A stretch of DNA of 24,707 nucleotides. Source: Gemmatimonadota bacterium. Lineage in GTDB: Bacteria > Latescibacterota > UBA2968 > UBA8231. Where the stretch lies: positions 16,660-41,366 of the forward strand of contig PATE01000045.1 in NCBI GenBank assembly GCA_002712305.1, in the 5' to 3' direction. Below are positions 8,451 to 15,942 of this stretch, piece by piece. The translations under genes and the position numbers were made by a program. Each line of letters starts with the position of its first letter. The first letter of the stretch is position 1. Under the pieces are notes generated by a model. It saw only the letters and a list, made by a program, of their open reading frames with translations. It ran no database searches and had not been told where the DNA came from.

Positions 8451-9315
8451 ATGGGCAAGAATGGGAAGAAGAACAGCAAGAAAGCCGCCTCGGAGGAGAC
8501 CCAGGTCTCGAAACTGCCTGTGGGACGCTCTGGACGACTGAAGAAAGAGGCCTACGAGAAAGAGCTGCGGCGCCTTCAAACCCGGTTGGTTCGATTGCAG
8601 GAGTGGGTGCGCAACGAAGGTCTCAAAGTGGTCGTCCTGTTCGAAGGACGTGACGCGGCGGGCAAGGGTGGCGTCATCAAACGGATTACCGAACGACTGA
8701 GCCCCCGTTTGGCACGGGTCGTGGCCCTGGGCACTCCCACAGAGCGCTAAAAGAGTCAGTGGTACTTCCAGCGATACGTCCCCCACCTGCCACCTGCCGG
8801 CGGCCGGTGAGATGTGCCTGTTCGATCGCAGTTGGTACAATCGGGCCGGCGTCGAAAGAGTGATGGGCTTCTGCAGCGCCGAAGAAGTAGAGGAGTACTA
8901 CCGTTCATGCCCAGAGTTTGAGCGCATGCTCGTGCGTTCGGGGATCATCTTGATCAAGTATTGGCTCTCCGTCTCCGACGACGTACAGGAGAAGCGCTTT
9001 CAGGAGCGGATGGACGATCCCCGCAAGCGCTGGAAGTTGAGTCCCATGGACCTGGAGGCACGGGTACGCTGGGTGGAATACTCCCACGCCAAGGACGACA
9101 TGTTCCGTCATACCGACATCAAACAAGCGCCGTGGTATGTCGTGGATGCGGACGACAAGCGTCGGGCCCGCCTGAACTGTATTCATCATCTGCTCAGTCT
9201 GTTGCCCTAAGAGGATCTGCAGCCCCCCAAACTGGAACTCCCTCCTCGCCAGCAGGACACCGGATATGTCCGGCCTCCACTGGACGAGCAGACCTTCGTC
9301 CCCCAGGTCTACTAA
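8451..9315 (+). pseudogene. ppk2: Polyphosphate kinase 2, broken by two stops and a 7-bp duplication
   Basis: PPK2 enzymes use polyphosphate to phosphorylate nucleotides. All parts of a single-domain PPK2 are present in pieces: Walker A LFEGRDAAGKGGVIKRI, Walker B and lid CLFDRSWYNRAGVERVMGF, RWKLSPMDLEAR, KDDMFRHTDIKQAPWYVVDA and the C-terminal LELPPRQ region. Three lesions interrupt them: TAA at 8748-8750 where relatives have Glu or similar (TER*KSQWYFQRY); a 7-bp tandem duplication at 8784-8797 that shifts the frame; and TAA at 9208-9210 in LLSLLP*EDLQ, where Tyr is usual. Removing seven bases and reading through the stops gives exactly 286 codons to TAA 9313-9315, the family's normal length. 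The start ATG 8451 has AAGGA nine bases upstream. The FAD oxidoreductase starts 6 bp later. No single intact catalytic chain can be made from this sequence. Confidence 0.9.
8784..8797 (+). repeat. 7-bp tandem duplication (CACCTGC x2) inside ppk2
   Basis: CACCTGC occurs twice in direct tandem (8784-8790 and 8791-8797). With one copy removed the reading becomes HLPAAGEMCLFDRSWYN, which matches the conserved PPK2 segment before Walker B and joins the upstream frame to the frame starting at 8812. This identifies the duplication as the cause of the frameshift. Confidence 0.9.
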
Positions 9316-9321
9316 GCGCCA

Positions 9322-10768
9322 TTGACCACCCACGCAGATCTGGTCGTCGTCGGAGCCGGCAGTGGTGGTTTCGGCGCGGCGTATGCGGCAGCTCGTCTGG
9401 GTGCCCGCGTCGTGCTCATCGAGGCCAGCAATGGCGTTGGCGGTACCAGCACCTGGGCAGGGGTGAACAACTGGGAACCGGTGGCGGGAGGCACGAGTTT
9501 TCCGGCCCAGCTCTACCAGGCACTGATCTCGACGGGCGACGCCTGTCTCCAGCGACGCGGCTGCGTCTATCATCCGGATCGCCCCTGGGGGGTGGTACGA
9601 CCGAGATCTAAACAACACCGACTACCGCCACAGTCTCAGTCGTCTCAGCGGGATGCCTATCACCTTCGAACCGGCCGCCCTGGATCGTGTGATGCGGCAG
9701 CTTCTCACCACGGCGGGGTGCGATGTGCGCCTGGAGACGAGGTTCGTAGAGGTGGATGTGGATCGTGTGGGCCGACGTGTTAGAGCCATCATCACACAAG
9801 ACGCAACAGGCCAGCGGCAGCGCCTCGAAGCTGACCAGTTCATCGATGCCACTGCTGACATCTATTTGGCTCGTGAGGCGGGTTGCCAGAGCCGGGTAGG
9901 TCCCGAATCCCATGCAGAATACGACGAACCCTCTGCCTCGGATGCCGAGGGTGTCGTACTCAACAACGCCAGTCCCTGTTACCGGGTGTCACCGCTGCGT
10001 GAGTCAGAGGCTCCCGAGATCGAGCCACTTCCAGAACGGGCAGATGTGGGGCTCGATGATCTGCGTCCTGTCACCAGCATTCGCACGTACCCCAATGGTG
10101 ATCTGAACATGAACCCCCTGCACCTGATGACGGGGGTCGAAGCCCTCCGCCTGGATTCCGAGGCGCATGACATCGCCTTCCTCCGGGCCCGTGCTCATTG
10201 GCATCTGCTGCAGACCCGACACGGTTTTGATCGCTGGCGACTCGTCTGGATGAGTCCGGCCCTGGGAATCCGCGAGACCCATCGCCTCGTGGGGCGATAT
10301 GTTCTGCGCGAACAGGATCTCGACGCAGGGCTGGCTGCGCAGTCTCACGACGATATCATCACCTTCGCCGACCACGCCATCGACTTCCATGGGTCGCGGC
10401 CGTCACGGGCGGTCTCCAACGGCCCCTGCGGGGTACCTTTCCGCTGTCTGTTGCCGAAGGAACTGGACAACCTGCTCGTCGCTTGTCGCGGGGCAAGTTT
10501 CAGTTCGATCGGTGCGTCGAGTTGTCGTTTGAGTCGAACCATGATGATGCTGGGGCAGGCCGCCGGCACAGCGGCAGCCTTGTTCGGTCTCGATACGGCC
10601 GCGTACGTGTCTGGAGACGGGATGAGCCGACTGCGGGATCAACTCGTCACGGACGGCGTGGCGCTGACCCTCGAAGAAGGTTGTCTGGATGCCATGGCTG
10701 GCATTGAACCCCTTCCACAGATCCTCGAGGAGGGTGCCTCACCGACGATCGTTCCGCAGCCCCGGTGA
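9322..10768 (+). pseudogene. FAD-dependent oxidoreductase (FAD_oxidored family), frameshifted at a G6 run
   Basis: The gene encodes a flavoprotein of the FAD_oxidored type. The N-terminal dinucleotide-binding motif is VVVGAGSGGFGAAYAAARLG, followed by EASNGVGGTSTWAGVNNWEP; the later frame holds TFEPAALDRVMRQLL, RETHRLVGRYVLREQDLDAG and the C-terminal FAD-contact segment SSCRLSRTMMMLGQAAGTAA. The first half reads in one frame to HPDRPW and the second half in the next, beginning WYDRDLNNTDYRHSLSRL. Deleting one G from the run GGGGGG at 9587-9592 joins them into 482 codons (481 aa), a normal length. The start is TTG at 9322-9324, six bases after the ppk2 frame ends, so the two were probably one operon. 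Substrate is unknown. The single homopolymer lesion could be decay, a phase-variable tract or a base-call error. Confidence 0.85.
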
Positions 10769-10814
10769 TCGATTCTCACACCGAGTTCCCGGCCTGCGCA
10801 GACCACTCGAATCC

Positions 10815-11828
10815 TTACCACTGAAAGATCACACCGAGCATGTTCTTCTCTCGGTGGTAGGCCATCTCGTAGGCCTCGGCCATCTGTCCGTATGGCATCC
10901 GATGGGTGATCAGCTTGCTGGGGGCAAGGCCGCGCTCCATCCAGCATAGGGTATGCGCACAGGACCGGATCGCATCGAATCGGTCTTCGCCCGATCGTGT
11001 GGGGTATTGATCGGCCCCCTTGCCTGCCACAGCGATCAATGAAATGCCCTTGCTGTAGAACCATTCCATGGAAACGGGATTGAAATCCAGCGGGGCCTCT
11101 CCCCTGCCCGGCAAAGCCACGACGGAGACGCGCCCCTCGGGTCGTACGACCTCACACGCGGTACGCCATGCGGGCCAGGGATTGGCTGTGAGAATCACCA
11201 GATCGATTCCTAATCCACCGGTGAAATCCGCCAGCTTGTCCTGCAGATCCTCGTCATCCCACATGAGTGCTTCATCGGCCCCCATGTCTCTTGCCATCTG
11301 CAGGCGCGTGGGATGATTCCCAATGCCCACAACCCTTGCCCCCAGATACGGCGCAAGGGCGACTGCCCCGAGTCCCAGAACACCGAGTCCGACCACAGCA
11401 ACGGCCTCACCCGGCACAAAGTGTGCTTTGCGATAACAAAAGGCAGATAGCGTGTAGAGATGGGACCATACGGCGTCTTCCGATGACACACTCTCCGGCA
11501 CCTTCACCAAGACCTCATCCGCATCCGCCACATAGGCGGACTGATGGGGACGCCTGGAAACGACGCGATCCCCCACACGCAGTCGCGTCACCTGATTACC
11601 GGCGGCCACGACGACACCCAGATTGCTGTCCCCCACCCAACGAGGGTAGTCCGGGGCACCAGCCACAGGTTCGGCGCCCTCGTAGTTGCCGCGGTCCGTG
11701 CCGATCTTGAAGGCCGAGATCTGCGTTTCCACGTGGACCTGATTCGGCGCGAGATTCGTGTCGAGAGGATGCTCCTCGATGCGCAGGTCCCTGGGACCGT
11801 GGAGCATGGCAATCTTCATCGTGGACAT
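10815..11828 (-). CDS. Medium-chain dehydrogenase/reductase (zinc-type ADH family, zinc ligands not evident)
   Basis: The 337-residue MDR protein has the GroES-like N-terminal fold and a Rossmann domain with AVVGLGVLGLGAVALAPYLG for NAD(P). It should oxidise or reduce a small alcohol or sugar alcohol in the cytoplasm. The catalytic-zinc region that usually reads CGTD/S reads SAFKIGTDRGNYEG, without the first Cys ligand, and no structural four-Cys lobe is present, so it may be zinc-independent or use another metal site. I chose ATG 11826-11828 because AGGGG lies eight bases upstream, overlapping the stop of the preceding gene; a GTG three codons earlier (11837) is possible. It is the third gene of a tight operon after the isochorismatase-like and enolase genes (11-bp gap), so it probably acts in the same pathway. 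Confidence 0.85.
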   Translation of the reverse strand: MSTMKIAMLHGPRDLRIEEHPLDTNLAPNQVHVETQISAFKIGTDRGNYEGAEPVAGAPDYPRWVGDSNLGVVVAAGNQVTRLRVGDRVVSRRPHQSAYVADADEVLVKVPESVSSEDAVWSHLYTLSAFCYRKAHFVPGEAVAVVGLGVLGLGAVALAPYLGARVVGIGNHPTRLQMARDMGADEALMWDDEDLQDKLADFTGGLGIDLVILTANPWPAWRTACEVVRPEGRVSVVALPGRGEAPLDFNPVSMEWFYSKGISLIAVAGKGADQYPTRSGEDRFDAIRSCAHTLCWMERGLAPSKLITHRMPYGQMAEAYEMAYHREKNMLGVIFQW

Positions 11829-11839
11829 GTGAATCACCC

Positions 11840-12967
11840 CTATCGGGAATCCCCCGAACGCCAGCGATGTGCCTCGATGCCTTCCATGTTCAGCTTGACG
11901 CCGAGTCCCGGGCGCGTGGGCAGCACAAGCCGTCCCTCTTCAACGCACAGGGGTTCGTCGATGATCTCATCTCGCCAGTCGATTCCTGTGACGAACTCCA
12001 TGGGCGCTGGATTTGGAATCGAGGCCTCCAGATGTGCCGCCGCAAGAATGCCGATGGGCCCCTTGGTATTGTGGAAAGAGATGGGGACGTGGAACGTGTC
12101 GGCAATGGCGGCAATCTTCTTCGATTCGGTGAGCCCACCGGAGTACATCATGTCAGGCTGAGCGATATCGATCCCCTCCATCTCCAGCAGACGCCGAAAC
12201 TGACTCTTCGTGTTGAGCCGCTCCGACCCCATGATGGGGATCGAAATCTCTCTGCGGATTTTCGGATACGCCGTCAGATCATCCGGGGCGACGGGGTCTT
12301 CGTAGGCAAACAGATCGAGGTGCTCCAACCTCTTGGCGAGTCGAATAGAGTTGGCCACGGTGAAACGACCGTGGCAGTCGATGAAGAGCTTGACGCCGGG
12401 GCCCACAGCCTGTCGCACAGCCTCGAAATTCGCCACTGTTCGGGCGGGATCTCCGTCGTCGAGATAGGTATCCCAATCGAGGGCTGCACGGTCTGTCCAG
12501 GAGGCCCCCCCTTTGAGGGCGAAGTAGCCCTCCTCCTTCTTCTGCAGTGCCATCTCGGCCTGTGTTTCGGGCGTTGCGCCACCGAAGTGGGTGTACACGT
12601 CCACTCGGTCGCGAAAGGCACCGCCCAGCAATTCATAGATTGGCAGTCCTGCCACCTGCCCCTTGATATCCCACAGTGCGATGTCAATGCCGGCCATGGC
12701 GCTCATCCAGACGGGACCGGCCATGCGCCAGATTCCGCTGACCGAAGAGCGTCGGTAGATGTGGTGCCAGATCCATTCGATACGAGAGGGGTCGGCGCCG
12801 ATCAACTCCGTCTTCATGTGCTCTACGGCGGCGCACACGACCGGTTCCTTCTGAGAGTACGTGGCCTCTCCCAGGCCCGTCAGGCCTTCGTCGGTATGAA
12901 CACGAACGATCGTCCACTTTCGACCGGGCGAGTCGACCATCAACGTGTCGATATCGGTGATTTTCAT
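11840..12967 (-). CDS. Enolase-superfamily sugar-acid dehydratase (mandelate racemase / galactonate dehydratase-like)
   Basis: The 375-residue protein belongs to the mandelate racemase/muconate lactonising group of the enolase superfamily. Metal ligands can be read as Asp197 (LFIDCHGRF), Glu223 (AYEDPVAP) and Glu249 (MGSERLNT). The Asp-x-His arrangement at 197-199 and His299 (SFHNTKGPIG) match the acid/base histidines of D-galactonate dehydratase-type enzymes; Lys152 (FALKGG) and Asp272 (QPDMMYSGG) are also conserved. It probably dehydrates an aldonic or similar acid sugar to a 2-keto-3-deoxy acid. The ATG at 12965-12967 overlaps the stop of the isochorismatase-like gene as ATGA, indicating translational coupling, with GGGA upstream. 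The open frame extends further 5' without homology. The exact sugar cannot be told from sequence. Confidence 0.9.
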   Translation of the reverse strand: MKITDIDTLMVDSPGRKWTIVRVHTDEGLTGLGEATYSQKEPVVCAAVEHMKTELIGADPSRIEWIWHHIYRRSSVSGIWRMAGPVWMSAMAGIDIALWDIKGQVAGLPIYELLGGAFRDRVDVYTHFGGATPETQAEMALQKKEEGYFALKGGASWTDRAALDWDTYLDDGDPARTVANFEAVRQAVGPGVKLFIDCHGRFTVANSIRLAKRLEHLDLFAYEDPVAPDDLTAYPKIRREISIPIMGSERLNTKSQFRRLLEMEGIDIAQPDMMYSGGLTESKKIAAIADTFHVPISFHNTKGPIGILAAAHLEASIPNPAPMEFVTGIDWRDEIIDEPLCVEEGRLVLPTRPGLGVKLNMEGIEAHRWRSGDSR

Positions 12968-13668
12968 TTGAGATTCCCGCTGGCGTCGATGAATTCTTGG
13001 GCTGTTGTCGTGTAGCCGATCAAGTGTTCGAAGTTGCGGAGTGTGATCCGATTGATCCAACCGCCCTCAGGCAGCGACTCGTCCAGCGTATCCGGGAACT
13101 CGATCGTCCCTGGCGGATTGGAGCAGTCGCGCAAGAGGATGACGCGATAGTTCCGCCCCACCGCTTCTGCACACGTGTAATGGAGGCAGGCGCGTCGAGA
13201 ATAGCCGACGACGAAGAGGGTTCTGGTCCCCCAACTACGCAGGTGCTGATCGAGAAAGGTGTCATGAAAGCCCGACCAGATCCACTTAGGGAAATTGGGC
13301 TCCCCGGGCCCTGGTGTGACCTCCTCCAGATACTGAGGCCGGTAGTCGTCACCCAGGTCTCGCCAGTAGTCGAGAACGTTGCTGTCGTCAGCATACTTGG
13401 TCTTGCCCCAGAATTCGCCAACGATATTCCCCGGATCGGCGACCAGACGTAGATCGTTGTGCACATAGGCGACGCGCATTTTCGCCTGTCTGGCGGCGGC
13501 CAGGGCCGGGGCAATGAATTCCTGCGTCGTTGCGTTCGGCGCCGTCCCATCTACATCGACGAGAAGGAAAGTGCTTTGTTCGAGGGGCAAGCTCAGCTGC
13601 TCGTAGCCGTAGTCGTACCCTCCGGGATAGTCCTTGTAGTAGCGAACCGGTATTTCGATCTCAGACAC
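12964..13668 (-). CDS. Isochorismatase-like cysteine hydrolase
   Basis: The 234-residue protein shows the isochorismatase-family core: a catalytic Asp in [11 protein letters not shown] (Asp38), a Lys in [18 protein letters not shown], and the nucleophile Cys in [19 protein letters not shown]. The family hydrolyses amides, ureides or enol ethers. I prefer GTG 13666-13668 because GAGG lies five bases upstream and the protein-like sequence begins there ([16 protein letters not shown]); ATG 13693-13695 is an alternative, and the open frame continues to 14103 without matching this family. The stop overlaps the next gene's ATG (ATGA, 12964-12967). As first gene of the operon with the enolase and MDR genes, it may open or deamidate the pathway substrate. 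An insertion around [15 protein letters not shown] relative to short family members is notable. Confidence 0.85.
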   Translation of the reverse strand: MSEIEIPVRYYKDYPGGYDYGYEQLSLPLEQSTFLLVDVDGTAPNATTQEFIAPALAAARQAKMRVAYVHNDLRLVADPGNIVGEFWGKTKYADDSNVLDYWRDLGDDYRPQYLEEVTPGPGEPNFPKWIWSGFHDTFLDQHLRSWGTRTLFVVGYSRRACLHYTCAEAVGRNYRVILLRDCSNPPGTIEFPDTLDESLPEGGWINRITLRNFEHLIGYTTTAQEFIDASGNLK

Positions 13669-13815
13669 GCTCACCTCGCTCAGATTCAAACACATGCCAA
13701 TGGGTGGCCAAGGGTAGAGCCCACCGGATTCGGAGGCAATGGTTGTGGGCATCCCGCCCACGACCGATGTTGCTCGCCAGCCACTGCGACTGCCCAAATC
13801 ACGGAGATGTCGGCC

Positions 13816-14529
13816 ATGACACCCCATCGCACCAGCCTTCTCGGCGGTGGTGCGATGATCGACATGGGATGCCACTGTGTGGAGATCATCCGGAACTTCG
13901 TGGGCAAGCAGAATCGCCCCGTAGAGGTAATGTGCTGGAGCGACACGCTCGTCCATCCCGTCACAGCAGAGGATCACGCCATCGCGCTGATCCGCTTCGA
14001 ATCGGGGGCCATCGGTCAAATCGAGGTGAGTTGGGCCTTTCGTGGTGGCATGGATTTGCGCGATGAGGTCTCGGGGACAGAGGGAACCATCTGGCTCAAT
14101 CACTGGTTAGCCGGGTTCGAGATGTTTACCGCCGCCGGACAGGGCGGATATGTGGCAGAAAAGGCTGAGCAGAACACAGGCTGGTTGTTCCCCGTCGGTG
14201 ATGAGGCGGGTGAGCTCGGCTACACGGACATGTTCACCGACATGTTCGCCGCCATGGACGCGGGGCACGCGCCGAGGGAAACCTTCTGGGACGGATACGT
14301 CGTCAATGCCGTCACGGACGCGTGTTACGCGTCAGCCAGAAGCAAACGGTGGGAACCGATCCATATCGAGGGGTGGCAGGCAGCGGCGACCGAGAAGATC
14401 CGCGACTCGATTCCCCGCCACATGATCGACGGGCAGGAATTGATCAAGGAGGAGGTCATGCCGGATGGCAAGACGAAGCGGCTCCTTCACAACCCTCAGA
14501 CAGGGCGCGTCACCCAGCAGGTCGTTTGA
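13816..14529 (+). pseudogene. C-terminal remnant of a Gfo/Idh/MocA oxidoreductase (Rossmann half missing)
   Basis: From about 13840 the plus strand encodes the substrate-binding half of a Gfo/Idh/MocA protein, beginning [20 protein letters not shown] and continuing through [31 protein letters not shown] and a C-terminal [19 protein letters not shown]. The N-terminal NAD(P)-binding domain (about 150-200 residues) is absent: upstream DNA is occupied by the opposite-strand isochorismatase gene and 150 bp without homology. ATG 13816-13818, with GGAG nine bases before it, could give a 237-residue product, but it could not bind nucleotide by itself. The long open frame starting at 13459 is antisense to the isochorismatase gene in its first part. 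A 10-bp inverted repeat marks the break. Most likely a truncated relic of a rearranged gene. Confidence 0.75.
13825..13857. repeat. Perfect 10-bp inverted repeat at the break of the Gfo remnant
   Basis: CATCGCACCA (13825-13834) and TGGTGCGATG (13848-13857) are perfect inverted arms around a 13-base spacer that itself contains GCC/GGC. The right arm is the coding sequence for the conserved Gly-Ala-Met of the Gfo remnant; the left arm lies where homology to the family stops. The arrangement fits a rearrangement joint or a stable hairpin. Confidence 0.7.
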
Positions 14530-14565
14530 CGCGCGAAGCAATACGGCATCTGCAGGGCCGCGACC

Positions 14566-14582
14566 GAGGCGTCAGTTGCCTC
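14566..14582. terminator. Weak hairpin between convergent genes
   Basis: GAGGC-GTCAGTT-GCCTC forms a 5-bp stem in the 60 bp between the Gfo remnant stop (14529) and the FKBP stop (14590), where a bidirectional terminator would be expected. No T-tract follows on either strand, so support is weak. Confidence 0.2.
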
Positions 14583-14589
14583 AACCGAG

Positions 14590-15093
14590 CTAGTCAACCG
14601 AGACGAGCCACACGTCGAAGGTGAGCGTGGCGTCGGGTGGAACGACCCCACCAGCACCGGTCTGTCCATAACCGAGAGCGGGAGGGATCACCAACCGTGC
14701 CCGGCCGCCCTGGTGCAACAAGGCGATGCCTTCATCCCAACCCGCGATCACCCGTCCGACCCCCAGCAGAAACTGAAATGGCCCGCCTCGGGCGTAGGAA
14801 CTGTCAAAGACGGTTCCGTCCTCCAACATCCCGGTGTAGTGGACGGCCACGATGCTGCTACGGCCTGGCCGTCTCCCCGTCCCTTCCTCTACATGGATAA
14901 CGGTGAGGCCTGACTCGGTGACGATCCTCTCGGCATCCTCGGCAATTTCCCAGACCCCCTCAGCGGCCGTCGCTGGCGCCGTCGGCTTGTCGTCATCGGC
15001 ACAACTGCCCACACAGACCGCCAGAATTACGCTGAGCAGACACACGCCCCATCGTCTGAATCTGACGACGGGAGAGATGGGTGGATTGCTCAC
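14590..15093 (-). CDS. FKBP-type peptidyl-prolyl isomerase lipoprotein
   Basis: The 167-residue protein carries an N-terminal lipoprotein signal (RFRRWGVCLLSVILAVCVGSC, lipid-modified Cys31) followed by Asp-rich CADDDKP and a single FKBP domain over roughly residues 75-167. Family residues visible include VAVHYTGMLEDGTVFDSSY, PFQFLLGVGRVIAGWDEGI, ARLVIPPALGYG and VVPPDATLTFDVWLVSV. It should catalyse prolyl isomerisation of exported proteins on the outer side of the membrane; the Asp residues after Cys may favour inner-membrane retention. The start is taken as GTG 15091-15093, overlapping the stop of the propeller gene by four bases (GTGA); an upstream in-frame extension lacks a signal-like sequence. 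It ends the minus-strand accessory cassette. Confidence 0.9.
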   Translation of the reverse strand: MSNPPISPVVRFRRWGVCLLSVILAVCVGSCADDDKPTAPATAAEGVWEIAEDAERIVTESGLTVIHVEEGTGRRPGRSSIVAVHYTGMLEDGTVFDSSYARGGPFQFLLGVGRVIAGWDEGIALLHQGGRARLVIPPALGYGQTGAGGVVPPDATLTFDVWLVSVD

Positions 15094-15827
15094 AGGCGAT
15101 GATTGAGCTGGGCGCTCGCCGCAGCCGGCCGAATCACCACAACCCATCCGGAAGTGGCATCACAGTAGGCCAAAGCACCATCGTCCCAGGCCGACAGTCC
15201 GTGGGGCTCGGGCTCTGAATCGGGCACCACGATGCGATCCAGCTCCCGCCCATCATCGGTGTCCAGCAGGACGATGACGCGTTCGCTGGTGTGAATGACC
15301 CAGACACCGACATCTGTGCGAACAACCCCGTGCGCACGGCCGTAGGGAAGAGGGATCACCTGCTTGGTGGCCCAGTCGGATGTCTGCACCTGGGTAAGGG
15401 TCTTCTCTCTCAGCGTCGTGATCCACAGATGCCCTTCGTCCACATGATCGTATTCGATCCCATGGACGCCGCCCCCCGTCGGCACCGGCCGACGCATCAG
15501 GGTCTGGCCTGTGGCAGGATCGACCTTCAGGATCTCCCCTGCGCCGGGTTGGGCATCGACTTCACGCCCCACTCGCCATAGAGCCGCCTCGCCGTTGGCC
15601 GCAAGCCACAGCGCTTGTTCTCCCACGGCCATCCCGCTGGTGTTGGAACAGTCACTGGGAATCTCCCGCTGACGAAAGGTGACGCCGTAGTCACCGACGG
15701 GCCCCGCGTTGACGAGGGCCACGCGATCGGAAATCTGATCGGCGATCCAGACCCCCTCCTCAACTCGTTCGAGCGCATTGGGAACTGAGTAGGGGGCGCG
15801 GAAAAGTCGTTCGAAGGTCACGTCCAT
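15090..15827 (-). CDS. Beta-propeller (YncE/NHL/SMP-30-like) protein
   Basis: The 245-residue protein has repeated strand segments with the alternating pattern of a six-bladed propeller: RVEEGVWIADQISDRVALVN, EQALWLAANGEAALWRVGRE, EGHLWITTLREKTLTQV, GVWVIHTSERVIVLLDTDDG and DGALAYCDATSGWVVVI. The ATG at 15825-15827 is preceded by AGGA nine bases upstream. No signal peptide or membrane segment is seen, so it appears cytoplasmic, unlike most YncE proteins. Its stop overlaps the FKBP start, implying coupled translation. The motif VHGIEYD resembles SMP-30/gluconolactonase-like metal sites, but no catalytic set is certain. A sugar-lactonase-like role would fit the DUF1080 and Gfo neighbours; a pure binding scaffold is equally possible. 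Confidence 0.7.
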   Translation of the reverse strand: MDVTFERLFRAPYSVPNALERVEEGVWIADQISDRVALVNAGPVGDYGVTFRQREIPSDCSNTSGMAVGEQALWLAANGEAALWRVGREVDAQPGAGEILKVDPATGQTLMRRPVPTGGGVHGIEYDHVDEGHLWITTLREKTLTQVQTSDWATKQVIPLPYGRAHGVVRTDVGVWVIHTSERVIVLLDTDDGRELDRIVVPDSEPEPHGLSAWDDGALAYCDATSGWVVVIRPAAASAQLNHRL

Positions 15828-15942
15828 GCTTCAGATTCCTTGGTGTCGAGCGGTGTCTGGTCGTGCCGTGTCGGGGCGGCATGGTCATGTCGGATCTGCT
15901 TCACAGTTCTGGTCTCGACCTGGCGTGCTGTCAGACACGACA

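Noticed and set aside
8259-8840. 193-codon minus-strand open frame upstream of polA
   Set aside because: It runs antisense through the ppk2 remnant and its translation shows no protein-like motifs.
8748-9210. Stop-codon recoding (TAA read as an amino acid) in ppk2
   Set aside because: The two TAA codons stand where different residues (Glu-like and Tyr) are expected, and many intact genes here end in normal stops, including TAA just downstream; a frameshift is also present.
8905-9618. 237-codon minus-strand open frame
   Set aside because: It is antisense to the ppk2 and FAD oxidoreductase coding sequence; the sense strand carries clear family motifs.
11867-13015. 382-codon plus-strand open frame
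   Set aside because: It is a shadow of the enolase-superfamily gene, whose minus-strand active-site residues are all conserved.
13459-13815. 5' part of a 356-codon plus-strand open frame leading into the Gfo remnant
   Set aside because: This part is antisense to the isochorismatase-like gene and lacks any Rossmann motif, so it is not the missing N-terminus.
14590-15147. Longer FKBP start at 15147
   Set aside because: The extra 18 residues overlap the propeller gene and displace the lipoprotein signal; the GTGA overlap at 15090-15093 is the better start.
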